NCBI GenBank assembly: GCA_036924085.1
Contig: JAVGWX010000001.1
Span: 5,080,200 to 5,144,199, forward strand
Source of the DNA: Ariolimax columbianus
Taxonomy: Eukaryota > Mollusca > Gastropoda > Stylommatophora > Arionidae
DNA: 64,000 nucleotides
Reading direction: 5' to 3'
The notes below the pieces were generated by a model. That model was not told the DNA's origin and searched no databases. It worked only from the letters and a program-made list of their open reading frames with translations. Below, one piece after another: positions 12,462 through 23,765 of the stretch. The stretch's first letter is position 1; the number at the start of each line of letters is the position of its first letter. Made by a program: the position numbers and the translations under genes.

Positions 12462-12634
12462 TTCACAGCCTTGACTACATTTTGCTATACTTCACAGCCG
12501 TGCCTACATTTTGCTATACTTCACAGCCGTGCCTATATTTTGCTATACTTCACAGCCGTGCCTACATTTTGCTATACTTCACAGCAGTGCCTACATTTTG
12601 CTATACTTCACAGCCGTGCCTACATTTTGCTGAC
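12462..12634. repeat. 29-bp minisatellite, about 6 units
   Basis: Units read cttcacagccgtgcctacat then tttgctata. The first unit (ccttgacta) and last unit (tgctgacatg) diverge, the middle ones are nearly identical. Confidence 0.9.
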
Positions 12635-12679
12635 ATGTATTTAACCGTTTGAACATATTTGCCGATAAAGGACACATTT

Positions 12680-14085
12680 TTGCCTGTTGTTTATAATGAA
12701 GGGATAATCTTGAACAGCATTATAAGCGAAAATTAAGTGTTTATAATCAAAGACACATGAGAAATTTCATGCAGAGTTTTGTAATTTTTTTATAATATAA
12801 ATTTTCAGCACTTTATTTGTTTAACTGCGTTTTAAATTAATATTTGGAATGGTACATTATAATAAATGATAACATGTTGTAGCGTGATCATCTTTACAGC
12901 ACCTGCTTAAATTTTACATGGATATATCATTATAAAAATAAAGTTACAATAATTATAAAAATAATACCCTTCGCTAGGAGGTACTTCTTAAAGGAAAAGT
13001 AGCAGATGAAAATAAACTTTCAAACTATGCGATATGAAAGAACTAACATATGTCGCCCTCTCAAACTATGCGATATGAAAGAACTAACATATGTCGCCCT
13101 CTCAAACTATGCGATATGAAAGAACTAACATATGTCGCTCTCTCAAACTATGCGATATGAAAGAACTAACATATGTCGCCCTCTCAAACTATGCGATATG
13201 AAAGAACTAACATATGTCGCCCTCTCAAACTATGCGATATGAAAGAACTAACATATGTCGCCCTCTCAAACTATGCGATATGAAAGAACTAAAGTGTGCA
13301 GCCTTCTCAAATACAGACAAATATAATTAGGCTAAATGTGAGGACCATGTCTTGAAACAGGAAGAGGGTTATTGAAGAAAAGGTGCACTGTTGTTCTTTC
13401 TCCTGATAGCAGTCATCAATGTGTTGGAGTCATCCTTCTATGATTAAGTGAAACACCTACATGTTTGCTTTCCGAAAAATAGAAGTTTCCATCACCTTGG
13501 CAACACGATCCTATTAAGGGCCACCCCAATCAGCTAGAAAATGGATCTTAGAACTGAATTATAACCAGATATTGTTTGCTCCAGGCTCTATTTATAAAAC
13601 TGAACTAATCCATTTGAAGTATGTATTTGTTATGTCTATATATCGTGTGCTTTTATATTTTCACACATTTTTTCAACGAAATGTCCAGTTACTTCTTACA
13701 GCTCCTAAAACACATGAACTACATTACAAAAGGACATTATGTGGAACCTAATGTAGAAAATCTCATTCGAATTAAAGAGACGCCTTTGCCTAAAGACACA
13801 TATTTTTTTTTTTAATTTATAAATTATTTTCTCAAGGGACAAAATAATTCCTTTGCTAACAATATCAACGGAACTAGTCACTTTAAGAAAATGGCACTAC
13901 CTGACACAATGTAAATTATTAAGTCATTGGGAAATTAAAAAGATAAGTTCACGTGCAAAAAGTCACGCATATCGGTGTAAGGTTTCTTCAGATATTATGC
14001 GGCTATCACGGCAACCATTGTGACAATAGTTGACACATGAAAGTTTCGTTATTTAGTCGTCGGTCTTTCAATGGGGTTTTCCAGT
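12680..14085 (+). repeat. Dispersed repeat R1, copy A
   Basis: A segment of about 1.4 kb that aligns, with roughly 10-15% difference by eye plus indels, to 28785-29985 in the same orientation. Anchors: ggataatcttgaacagcatt (12700; 28804), ctcgctagg.ggtacttc (about 12972; 29067), cttctcaaatacagacaaat (about 13302; 29154), gaaaatctcattcgaatt (about 13757; 29625) and acaatagttgacacatgaaa (about 14022; 29920). A stretch at 13690-13800 reads YITKGHYVEPNVENLIRI and the partner reads YITKGHYLEHNVENLIRI, but flanking frames are closed. I see no transposase, terminal repeats or RT. It could be a non-autonomous DNA element or an old segmental duplication. Confidence 0.85.
13020..13306. repeat. 41-bp minisatellite inside R1 copy A, 7 units
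   Basis: Units of 41 bp (tcaaactatgcgatatgaaa, gaactaacatatgtcgccct, c) are nearly identical. The last unit leads into gtgcagccttctcaaatac. R1 copy B holds one diverged unit here (aaactatacgatatgaaaga at about 29120) and no array, so the expansion is specific to copy A. Confidence 0.95.
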
Positions 14086-15085
14086 GCTTATTCAGCCCAA
14101 TTCTCTCATTTCTACAATTACAGGAAAACACGCGTCAATGTTTGTGTTCATTCTTGTTTGCTTATTTCCCTTCCGGGTTGTCAAGATATGACTATCACGT
14201 CTAGGTGCAACCATTTGAGCCCACGCGGTATTTCTAACTTTCCAACACCAGAGTAGGCAGCAAACAGCCTAACTGGTTAAGTGAATCTGGGTCAGGAGAA
14301 AAGTGAGCGCTCCAGGCCTGGCTTCCACGGAGCAAATGTATCATCTTACCAGCCAGGCACACACACGCTGACATCTGTCTACCTTCTACATTACAGACAG
14401 AAAGAAGCTGTCGATAAACATGATCTGTTTCTCTGCTACTTTTTTTATAGACCGTGTCCCTTATTACTCTCCTCTGTCACTCCATTTTCTCTAGACACAC
14501 TTGCATCTCCCTCCCTAACGCTCTCTCACTATCTCTCTTTCTATCATCACGCTTTAACTCTGTCTCCAGTAACACTATTATCCATATCCGAGCAATCTCT
14601 TGAGTTTTCTCCACACACACCATATACACACGCCATCCATCCACACACACGACATACACACGACATACACACGCCATCCACTTACACTGTACACATACAT
14701 AATACACAAACACACCATCTATTCACACCATCCATCCCCACCATTCACAGGCATACTTTGCACATAAACCACCCACATAAACCACCCACATAAACCCCCC
14801 ACATAAACCACCCACATGAACAATCTACACACACCTTCTACTCTAACCCTTTCTACACCCATTCTTTGCACAAACTCCATATCTTCCCCTCTCTATATCT
14901 GTCTCTGTATCTCTCTCTCTCTCTCGCCACTTATCAAGACATAAGATGTCTGGCAGGCATGTTTTAACGTGCACATAAAATGGCCTGGGTTCTAATGTCT
15001 GTTGGTTCAAGCAAATGGGTTGTTATGGATCTGACAACATCACCATGTACACGTACAACAAACTGACACATGAATTGCCGCTGCA
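14086..15085. other. Low-complexity CA/CT region
   Basis: 14580-14830 is rich in (CA)n-like runs broken by catc and tac, with four short cccacataaac repeats near 14768-14815; 14905-14930 is (TC)n. The 170-codon frame at 14281-14793 derives from this composition (HTRHTHDIHT-type runs) and is not called as a gene. Confidence 0.7.
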
Positions 15086-15399
15086 ACATCACCCGAAATG
15101 CGAGGTCCCAGTGCCTCCTGAATAATATTACCCGAAATGCGAGGTCCGAGTGCCTCCTGAATAATATTACCCGAAATGCGAGGTCCCAGTGCCTCCTGAA
15201 TAATATCACCCGAAATGCGAGGTCCCAGTACCTCCTGAATAATATTACCCGAAATGCGAGGTCCCAGTGCCTCCTGAATAATATTACCCGAAATGCGAGG
15301 TCCCAGTGCCTCCTGAATAATATCACCCGAAATGCGAGGTCCCAGTACCTCCTGAATAACATCACCCGAAATGCGAGGTCCCAGTGCCTCCTGAATAAT
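15086..15399. repeat. 39-bp minisatellite, 8 units
   Basis: Units read atcacccgaaatgcgaggtc then ccagtgcctcctgaataat, with att/atc and gtg/gta alternations. 39 bp equals 13 codons, so frames on both strands stay open (115-133 codons) by arithmetic alone. Confidence 0.95.
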
Positions 15400-15946
15400 C
15401 ATTCAAGCAACTGCTGACAAGGACAATCTCCATGGATGTCTTTCACGACGTTGTAATCTCAGGATTGTTTTCATTGAGTTTATTCTCATTTCTTTTGGAT
15501 TGTACTTCTAGCATATTACTATCTCCTTATTAGCAACTGGCGCAAAGGGGTTACCCAGCGACACTGTGTGAGCATGCTCCAGGGATCTCTGTCTACTGAT
15601 TCACTTTACCGCAATGCAGGACACTTACACGACTCAAATATCTGAAAATTATCATCTTATTTTTCGATGATCGATAATATTGTTATCATTTCAGCTGAGA
15701 GCAGCCTCAGCCGAGATTTTAAGAATTCGCGATCTGTGAAGTTATTGTCTCGGCTAATCTGCAGCTTTGTAACATACGTGACAAGCTCTGCTAGTCTCGT
15801 TTGATTTGTCCATTTATTATAATGCACACTACATACAATTTGTCAAACCATGAAGCCCTATTCAATCAGTTGATAAACAAGAGAAAGATACACCAAATGC
15901 CACAATTCTCGCCCATTGTACGTCCGTCACAGTATTGGTTTATTGG
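15400..15946. other. No recognised feature
   Basis: Unique-looking sequence with no open frame of note. The degenerate direct repeat at 15931-15946 is the possible left flank of the adjacent SINE-A. Confidence 0.5.
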
Positions 15947-16201
15947 GATTTTTGTGTGCGTTGGCCTCGTTTCTCTACTTCTCAAGGAGCTGTCTGTCCC
16001 TTACACTATGTCTTTATTTTGCGCCTGTCGGCCCCGTGCATACGACTTCGCTATGCATTTTATGTAAGGACCTGCTTCCTCCTGCACTTTCTAAGGGTTT
16101 GCTTCACCGGGATAAGGGTCAGTGCAATGATTGGGGAGCGAACCTAGCACCTTCGGCTTGTGAGCCGTGTCACCTAACCACTAGCCCACGCCGTCCCCTG
16201 T
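15947..16201 (-). mobile_element. SINE-A, near full-length copy
   Basis: On the complement: a tRNA-like head (gggctagtggttaggtgaca for box A; aggttcgctccc for box B), a central body (aaacccttagaaagtgcagg), the motif gggccgacaggcgcaaaata, and an A-rich end. Possible target-site duplication agta....ttgg at 15931-15946 and 16202-16217 (12 of 16 match). Non-coding and pol III transcribed by family logic. Open frames of 70-95 codons across it are by-products. Confidence 0.87.
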
Positions 16202-16921
16202 AGTACCGTTTCATTGGTTCATAGTTCCGACGAGGTCAAGAATTACCCTTTAACCTGGATTTGTAAAAGCAAACGCTGTTCATACCGAAACTCCCGTTTC
16301 TATTGTTTTTTAATTGAATTTCTCTTGCACAGTTATTTTAAGGTTAAGGATACTAAAAGTACAAACAAATTGCGCACTTTAACCAAGCATTGCCATCAAA
16401 TAATCAATAGTTTTTTTAATTGAATAAAAAATATTGAAACAATATTTTTCAGATTTTCATTTACTTCCGTCATAAATTGAATTTCATTTCCAATTTTCTT
16501 AACTTAAATTGTGTATACTGAATATTTTATGCAGCAATATTTTAAAGTATGTTTGTTTTTAGTCTGTCAATTGTGCAATATAAAATGAGTGAGAAAGATA
16601 TATAAATCTAAATTTGAATGATTATGTTATACATTTGAGAAGATTCAAGCATTTCCACTAAGTTTATGCTGCATAATTTAAAAATTTATTAGTTTGTGAT
16701 TTACTTCCGTCATTATTGGCGGACTAGTGATATTTACCGCCGGCCCTTGAATACTCAAAACAACTTGGTTTCTTAATCAATAGCTACTCTGGTTCCACCC
16801 ACTATAAGTGCATCTGGACTCGTCGACAAAGCACTATCAAGTAATTCCTTGGGGGATCCAGTCGACAGGTGCTCAGGAATGTTCAGTCAGCTGATGTGTA
16901 AGCTTACGTCGACCACTTACT
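16202..16921. other. AT-rich, no recognised feature
   Basis: Very AT-rich from 16260 to 16740, then mixed. Nothing recognised on either strand. Confidence 0.5.
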
Positions 16922-17650
16922 GAGATGGGAATAGCGGACCTTTCTACACATGAGAATAGCGGACCTTTCTACAGATGAGAGTAGCGGACCTTTCTACAGA
17001 TGAGAATAGCTGATCTTTCTACAGATGAGAATAGCGGGCCTTTCTACTGTTGAGAGTAGCGGACCTTTCTACACATGAGAATAGCGGACCTTTCTACACA
17101 TAAGAATAGCGGACCTTTCTACCGATGAGAATAGCGGACCTTTCTACACATGAGAATAGCGGACCTTTCTACACATAAGAATAGCGGACCTTTCTACCGA
17201 TGAGAATAGCGGACCTTTCTACACATGAGAATAGCGGACCTTTCTACACATAAGAATAGCGGACCTTTCTACCGATGAGAATAGCGGGCATTTCTACACA
17301 TGAGAATAGCGGACCTTTCTACACATAAGAATAGCGGACCTTTCTACCGATGAGAATAGCGGGCCTTTCTACACATGAGAATAGCGGGCCTTTCTACACA
17401 TGAGAATAGCGGGCCTTTCTACACATGAGAATAGCGGACCTTTCTACACATAAGAATAGCGGACCTTTCTACCGATGAGAATAGCGGACCTTTCTACACA
17501 TAAGAATAGCGGACCTTTCTACCGATGAGAATAGCGGGCCTTTCTACACATGAGAATAGCGGGCCTTTCTACACATGAGAATAGCGGGCCTTTCTACACA
17601 TGAGAATAGCGGGCCTTTCTACACATGAGAATAGCAGACCTTTCTACCAG
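16922..17650. repeat. 25-bp minisatellite with 75-bp trimer pattern
   Basis: About 29 units of 25 bp (atgagaatagcggacctttc, tacac). From about 17080 they run in a trimer order by the joint sequence (acacatgag, acacataag, accgatgag), giving a 75-bp higher-order period repeated several times. The left units (ggga, cagatgag, gttgag) are the most diverged. Confidence 0.93.
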
Positions 17651-18182
17651 ACCTGTTGGTTCTTGTCATCATCGCTGAATGGGTCCAAACGACTAGCGTA
17701 TGGATACGTTATTTTCGCACAGTCTTGTCCTCCGTGCATTTCATCTCTCTGTTCTATGTGCATGTCACGCCGTGATCTAACCCTCACCGACAGAAAGGAA
17801 GACACGTCTGGTCAGTTAAAATATGCTGGTCAGATATGTTGTGGGATCAAGATGCTAAGCAGCGCATGAGCTGCAGTGGTCAGCGACCTATAGCTAACTG
17901 CTAGCGTCAGGGCCAGCGAACCATAGCTGCTAAGACCCTTCTACACCTCCACGCGGTGATCCTGGATAACAGGCTGCAGCAGGGCAGACTGTCTAAGGAA
18001 AAGGGATCGAAGAGGGAATGCTAACCCGGTACTCAAAAAATGCTTGGTGAAGTAGGATGTGTTGGACCAAAAGGTGCAAATATCGCAGCCAAGCTGTAAA
18101 CTACGACACAACGCCGTCCGTTCTCTGGACTACATTCTGCTATTTAAGCCCTTTCAGGGTTTGGTAGCGGGAGATTGAGAAC
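17651..18182. other. Unassigned sequence ending in a (GAA)n tail
   Basis: No domain recognised. The segment directly before the (GAA)n run (ggtagcgggagattgagaac) could be a retroelement 3' end, since LINE-C in this window also ends in (GAA)n, but I see no sequence match to it. Confidence 0.4.
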
Positions 18183-18229
18183 GAAGAAGAAGAAGAAGAA
18201 GAAGAAGAAGAAGAAGAAGAAGAAGAAGA
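18183..18229. repeat. (GAA)n microsatellite
   Basis: About 15 uninterrupted GAA copies. The complement gives a poly-Ser frame. Confidence 0.95.
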
Positions 18230-18713
18230 TATGTTTGTCAGGTTCAGGCAAACATACTGGTCAAGACCTTCACCTCGGCTTCCTCGTAGCCCTTCCTGTA
18301 AACGGGCTGTTTTCATGGTAGCCGTGATCCCCGTAGTAGTGAGCAACGTGCAGATGAAGCCAAACATAGCACAACTGCCTGGATGGCTACGGTCTACCTT
18401 CATCTGCACGCTCGGGATGTGAGGAAAGCTACTGCAACCCGCCACATAACGTCCTTTTCAGGGCGCACAAAAGAGTAACCTACTAATTGTGGGCATTCGA
18501 AACAACAACCCTTACGGAATAGGCACATGGGCAAATACCCCGTTTTAAATAGAATTTATGTAATAATCTATATTTGTCCTCTCAGTTTTCTCTTTGTAAT
18601 ACTCTTATATAAAATATGTCGGTTGTACGTGACCGAATGGTGTGTAATATGGCTTCTAGTTTTAACGCTAACACCAAATAAGGAAGCTGAGGTTGAGAAC
18701 AAAGAACTGTGAA
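18230..18713. other. No recognised feature
   Basis: Unique-looking. One 13-base motif (cgtgcagatgaag) at about 18349 recurs inverted near 18399 (cttcatctgcacg), a potential stem with a loop of about 37 bases. No gene recognised. Confidence 0.4.
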
Positions 18714-18965
18714 ACCTACAAATGGTCGTCTGTTGGATGAAGACACCGCAATAGAGAAATCAGCAAACGACACGCTGCAGAGTTTTGATATCAGACGAGT
18801 GTAGGGCGGAATGGGGCGAGGTGGACGGAGCAAGAGCGTGTACAAGCAACGAGCTACAGATGTTATCAGTATTCACACCCTTTGCCCTATATTATCAAAA
18901 ACTAAGCACCTATGGTTTTGCGCAGACTGCAGTGAAGTCGATTCTTAGGAACAGAAAAAAAAATC
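18714..18965 (+). mobile_element. LINE-A copy 3, 3' end only
   Basis: Frame reading from 18720: NGRLLDEDTAIEKSAND, LQSFDIRR, then KSVYKQRATDVISIHTL, KHLWFCADCSEVDS and a stop at 18946. This matches the C-terminus of LINE-A copy 1 (RLLDEDTAKDEA, LQSFDIKR, SVYNQRTTGTISIHTL, GHLWVCPECSDVDS). A stop after LQSFDIRRV breaks it. It ends ggaacagaaaaaaaaa, the family's A-rich tail. It is a strongly 5'-truncated insertion. Confidence 0.9.
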
Positions 18966-19016
18966 ATCAAAGCTTTTGAAGGCAGACATGTAAGTACTAT
19001 GAGCCAGCCAAGTGGG

Positions 19017-19144
19017 CTTAACACAAGACTTGCTATCCAGAGTGACAGCAGCCTGTTGAGATTAATGTACAAACCTCAAGCTTAACACAAGACTTGCTAT
19101 CCAGAGTGATAGCAGCCTATTGATATTAATGTACAAATCTCAAG
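19017..19144. repeat. 64-bp tandem duplication
   Basis: Two adjacent 64-bp copies beginning cttaacacaagacttgctat, differing at a few bases. Confidence 0.92.
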
Positions 19145-19365
19145 CTGGCGAAACCGCAATAAGATCGTTTCGAGGTACCAAAAATAGTCATGGGTTACGT
19201 TAGAGATAAAGTTAGATGGCCGCGACTGACTGGCTACGCTCTCGACTATCTCCGGTGTTTGTGTCGTTTTCTGCTGCTTGCTAGTTTCTGTTCGGATTAT
19301 AATTCATGATTCCTTCACCAGGTGGTATCAAGGACTTTAGTCTGTGGAATTCTTGTGCTATCGTT

Positions 19366-19644
19366 TGGTTATCCTGTTTTTGTTTTTGTTTTTGCGTTCG
19401 CCTTATTTCTCTAGTCCCAAAGGCAGTGTGCGTTGCACTGTTTTTTTTTATTTTGCGCCTGTCGGCCCAGTACATCTGACTTCAACATGCATTTTATGTA
19501 AGGGTCTGCTTCCTCCTGCATTTTCTAAGGGTTTGCTTCCCCGGTGTAACGGCCGGTGCTGTGATAGGGATCGAACCCAGCACCTTCTGGCTGTGAGTCG
19601 TGTCACATAACAACTAGCCCACGCCGTCTCCTGGTTATCCCGTT
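19366..19644 (-). mobile_element. SINE-A with 13-bp target-site duplication
   Basis: The element is 19379-19631 on the complement. It is flanked by tggttatcctgtt (19366-19378) and tggttatcccgtt (19632-19644), one mismatch. The head carries gggctagttgttatgtgaca and gggttcgatccc (box A/B-like). Body motifs aaacccttagaaaatgcag and gggccgacaggcgcaaaata are as in the other copies, and the 3' end is A-rich with caaaaa runs. Confidence 0.92.
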
Positions 19645-20524
19645 ATTTCGCAGCATCTAGCTGCGGCTAAGCGTGGCTTAAACCATTAAGAACACACTCC
19701 AGGTTGGCGTTGAACGTTCCGCCTGAGTGCACCACAAAATTCAGCTCAGGTTTTCACTACTCAAGAGCCTTCCTGCTTGAACTGAAGCCGACTTCCTCCT
19801 GCCAACCCATCCACGGGAGGCTACATCATACCTCTCCCAATCCAATATTTTCAGCACAGCATTAGTCACGCTGACCCGATGGTGGACACAGTCCAGAAGC
19901 CACGGGGTCGGAATGCGAATAAACAGGGAGTAAGACAATGATAGACAAGGACACCCGACACATACATTGGTTCAACACACACTTCTTGCAGCCCTTATCC
20001 CGAGGCTGCGGAGTACAGGGCTCCACTTGGGGAGCCTGTAGGGATTTCAATCGACAAACAACGCATGAATAACCCTCAGTGTTTGGACTTGGTAGTGGTC
20101 GCTCGGCGCAACAGGCCTATGCACATTATTATTATTACGCTAGAAGATTCTCCAAGGCCACGATAATAAGAGAAAGCATGTCAGAGTTTGCATAGTCTTG
20201 TGACAAGATGTAAGTCGAGGCAATTAATGACCTTAGGCATCCAGTGCCCGACTGCCAATGCCTACAGTAGATGGAACAGTTCTAGGCAACATTCACCGCA
20301 GACTGAGTGGAGGAGATGTCTCTGCCAGGTGTTGCACGCGCAGCCACAGAGACGACTCCATACACGGGGTGGTCTTTTCCTGCCTCTGGTTTCCAGGCTA
20401 GGTTTAGAAGCTGGCGAACCGGGGCATCCTGAGAGACGCGGGCTAAATGACTGAAGAATCAGTGGCGGCGCCGATCCAGCAGTAAGGAAATGCTCTCGAA
20501 TTTGTTCAGTTGGGAAACCTCGGT
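19645..20524. other. Unassigned sequence
   Basis: On the complement, 19741-20050 carries two overlapping short frames (62-65 codons) with no recognised motif. Nothing else is identified. Remains of an LTR element cannot be excluded but no LTR pair or primer site was found. Confidence 0.4.
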
Positions 20525-20612
20525 GATCTAAGAATAAGTCGTGAGTTAAAGGATCTATGGTACGTCGTGGGTTAAAGGATCTAAGGATACGTCGTGGGTT
20601 AAAGGATTTAAC
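20525..20612. repeat. 27-bp tandem repeat, 3 units
   Basis: Units of 26-27 bp ending in cgtgggttaaaggat. Confidence 0.85.
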
Positions 20613-22040
20613 ATTAGACCCAAATGGGAAACGGGGAAGAACTCTGACGAGAAGATGACGCTGTCAAATGTGAATGAACAGTCGGTGAAGTGAACGTTGC
20701 AGTGGAAGTCTCTAACTTGTAAATCTACTGATAATAGCTGATAGCACCAGGGAAGATGCCCTTAGGGGCAGATGTGGTTTGGTCCAGAGCAGTATTGTGT
20801 AGTCATGCCAAAAAGAGACGCAAGATTTTGGCCAAGCACTGCGAATCTTGGCAGAGATGTCCAGCATGAGGATAGTGGAGATCGCTGCAGTCCTCAGGTT
20901 GTTTTCTCAGACTATTTTAAATATTGACTTTTATTGAATCACTCTCGATCGATTCAAGGTTATGAAGATCCACGAACTGATGAGGAACATGAGGCGAAAG
21001 GTTTGGATTTCTGTTTGCTGACACGGACGGCAGCGGATTGAATCCCCGATAAGGCATATGATGGTTTTCTGTTGGGGGTGAAATAAACAAACAGAGCCAG
21101 CACGCGACGAAAGTACCGAAGCGGCCTGTATACCTCATCCACAAAAGCCGTTGACTACCTCGTGAATAGAAATAAAGGACGTTCAACAGCTGTGTAACGT
21201 ATTGATGACTGGGGCTTCAGTCAGTCACACCTTGTGGGTCTTGGATGCATACATGTTTATAATCAGCCAGAGGACAAGTCAATTAAAGATACACATCTAG
21301 TATCGCAGTTTTGAATGAATTCCCGGTAGGGACATAGTACACGACTGAAGGGAAATCCCCGCGATAGCACACAGTGACCGCCTATTAGACTAATATACTG
21401 TAATTGATGAAGCCAGGGTCGACAGACTCAACGAGCTTGGAATCTGGCGTTAGTCCACCAGGGGCAGCTACTGGCAGTAAATGTTCACAACCTCAACAAT
21501 CAACGATCTACAGGAATTTACATTTAGATGACTTTCGTCATCTGTCCTTGCTGCAGCGCTATTGGCTCACCTGAATATAACATATACCATACATCACATT
21601 GCAATCCTAGGGAATAATTCGCTCAAGCTACACCCTAAAAATCTTTGAAACAAAACCCGAAAATAATCTTTACAATAAACCTGACTAAATGATGATGTCA
21701 CGGACTAATAGGTGTGATATATGTTAACCAGAAACTCGCCAAGAGTCACCTAAGCAGCGACTGTGTACTAGCATTAGGAATGACATAACAATGGGAAGTA
21801 ACGTTTACTTTAAGAGGTCTCTACTACATTTAAAAAATGACTGCGATCTGAAAAATAAGTGAAGGAAGAATAGATTTACTGTACAGAATGGGTGCAACCC
21901 GTATACAAATACATGATAAAGAGCAGTAGTTCTCGACCTTTTCTATTCCCTGTGAAACATGAGGCCTGCTACTGTCTTAGGACCATACAAGGAGCAACGC
22001 AGAGGATGATTTGAAGAATGTATATGAGGCACTGAATTTT
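20613..22040. other. No recognised gene
   Basis: Unique-looking. At about 21020-21075 there is a box-B-like segment (gcggattgaatccccgat) resembling the heads of SINE-B at 39585 (ggctcaatccccgttat), too weak to call. No other feature seen. Confidence 0.35.
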
Positions 22041-22044
22041 ATCA

Positions 22045-22428
22045 TAACTTCAGAAATGAGGTACCTAAGAAAGGCGGTTCAGGTGACGAAAAGGGACAAG
22101 ATCCATAACCAGACAATACGTAGCAATCTTGAAGTCCAACCCCTGCAGACACGAGTGGAGCAGTCCCAACTACAGTGGTTTGGCCATGTCTGTAGAATGG
22201 AAGAAGATCGGATACCAAAGCGGTCATGGGAGATCAAAAGTCAAGGACGCAGACCCCAAGGACGTCCCAAAGTACGTTGGGAAGACAACATACGACAGTC
22301 CCTAAGTGATAGAGGGATGGATTGGAAAGAGGCCAGGAAAAAGACGGCGGATAGAGCAGTGTGGCGTTCTCTTTGGCAAACCTCTACACCTCACGGTAGA
22401 AGAGGAGCGACTAAGTAAGTAAGTAAGA
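22045..22428 (+). mobile_element. LINE-D, 3' terminal fragment
   Basis: The frame closing at 22418 reads EMRYLRKAVQVTKRDKI, QLQWFGHVCRMEEDRIPKR, GRRPQGRPKVRWEDNIRQS, LSDRGMDWKEA and SLWQTSTPHGRRGATK. This is the standard C-terminal block of a widespread animal LINE (RTE-like or relatives) downstream of the RT domain. The sequence ends in (TAAG)n (taagtaagtaag at 22413-22427), a typical short microsatellite 3' tail. Everything upstream, including the polymerase core, is missing. The fragment itself is in one frame, so it is a relatively recent or lightly decayed truncated copy. Confidence 0.88.
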
Positions 22429-22749
22429 ATTCTATCATCCTACCATAAACAAGGTCCGAGAAACGTATCTTCCTTTGCGTCTTCATCCCTAGAATGCGGA
22501 CGGGAAGGGGCAATTCGCATACATGACATCGGGAATTACAACATAAATGGACTCCGCTTGCTGATTTCTTGTAACACACGCGCTCTGCCATTACAAACAC
22601 AGTGTTTCTTCTGCCCAATCGTCCAAAGACATCCTGGACGCATTCTCGTTCTAATCAGTGGCACCTTATCAATGATTATTCACGAGAAAGAGCGACATTC
22701 GTGATGTGGCGGTGTAAAAGTGTTGTGTGGTGTCAAATGCTGGGCTTAC
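22429..22749. other. No recognised feature
   Basis: Spacer between two LINE fragments; nothing identified. Confidence 0.4.
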
Positions 22750-23590
22750 AACATTATGATTATGTCTACATTTAATCTCAACATGGGGCCCATGAGACGA
22801 CACAGGGGCTGGAGACCCGTGATGAGGGTTAACATCTCAAAACTGCAGAACGGAACAGTCATAGAGAGTGTTCCAAGTACTCTGGTCATCCGGCGTAATG
22901 ATAAACAGTTCTGCCAGTCGACGGTAGAGGCGAAATGTGCCGCTCCGAAGAAGACAGTGTACTCAGCCACTACATATATTCTGGTCCATACCACACACAA
23001 GAAGTCAGATTGGTATGACGAAAACAAAGAATACATTAAGACAATGCTCGCTGAAAAATACCGCTGGTACAGTTTCCAACCAAAGGGGTGTGTTTCCTTA
23101 ACATACACATAAATAACCAAAAGAACACAGCCTTTACCAATGCCAAGAACAGTCCAGAATCAGTTTAGAAAGATACAGGACGTATGACACAGTAACAACG
23201 CATATGAGATCCAGAAATATGTAGATACAACTGATTGAAAGAGGTCCTATGTTGCACTGAAGACAATCTATGGACCTCAATCCAATCACCCATAAGCTGA
23301 TCTTAATCCTGAGAACAACATTGCTGGCAGACACGGGCCAGATTCTGGAGCACTGGGCAGAATATTCCAGTAAAACCCTCAACCATCCCTCGGTTATCGA
23401 CGAGCAAGCCTTAGCACGAATGCCACAAGCAGCTACCAAGGCTAGGCTCGAGACACTCCAAACGTAGATGGGGGTCAATAAATCAATCATCCAAATGTCT
23501 AGCGGCAAATCCCCAGGGTCAGGTGCTCTATCTGCTAAATTTTACAAAAAACTAAATCCCACTGTCCTGCTTCAGGGCATGGGCATGCGT
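22750..23590 (+). mobile_element. LINE-B copy a, internal fragment
   Basis: The open frame ending at 23112 reads FNLNMGPMRRHRGWRPV, VNISKLQNG, then KKSDWYDENKEYIKTMLAEK, a linker between endonuclease and RT in a LINE family common in invertebrates. Downstream in shifted frames: QNQFRKIQDV, AYEIQKYVDTTD, YVALKTIYGP, then VNKSIIQMSSGKSPGSGALS with KFYKKLNPTVLL, the first RT block (SSGKAPGSDAIP-type). It stops there, before the catalytic core, and abuts a LINE fragment on the other strand. The element carries no 3' end, so a rearrangement rather than simple 5' truncation shaped it. Related to 48785-53620 and 47815-48690. Confidence 0.85.
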
Positions 23591-23591
23591 A

Positions 23592-23765
23592 CTTACGTTG
23601 CTCTCTCCATTAATTGGTGGAGATAGTGAATATGGTCAGTGGTGGTGGAGACACTTTCCAAATCGCGCGGTTCATTCTCATCAAGTCGCCTTTCTAATTT
23701 GCCCATTACTACTTTTGTGAAAAGAATGTACAAGGGTGACAGCAAACATGTTGGACGGGAGAGAG
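23592..23765 (-). mobile_element. LINE-E, RT fragment
   Basis: On the complement the frame reads RPTCLLSPLYILFTKVVMGK, then LERRLDENEPRD and STTTDHIHYLHQLMERAT. This is the RT region between the first palm blocks (family form: RPISLL.HLYKLFTKI, LDENQPREQAGFRSG.STTDHI). About seven residues of the QAGFRSG block are lost between PRD and STT. A (GA)n run at 23759-23772 lies next to it. It joins LINE-B copy a end to end in opposite orientation. Confidence 0.8.

Noticed and set aside
14281..14793. 170-codon His/Thr-rich frame
   Set aside because: Explained by CA/CT low complexity; no conserved motif.
18183..18229. LINE-C-type 3' tail
   Set aside because: (GAA)n is the same, but the sequence before it does not match the LINE-C tip (tgcgtacgatg), unlike 53711-53762.
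18349..18411. Regulatory hairpin (cgtgcagatgaag and its inverse)
   Set aside because: A single imperfectly placed 13-bp inverted repeat with no gene context.
22746..23120. 124-codon frame on the complement of LINE-B copy a
   Set aside because: Shadow of the LINE-B frame, which carries the recognisable motifs.
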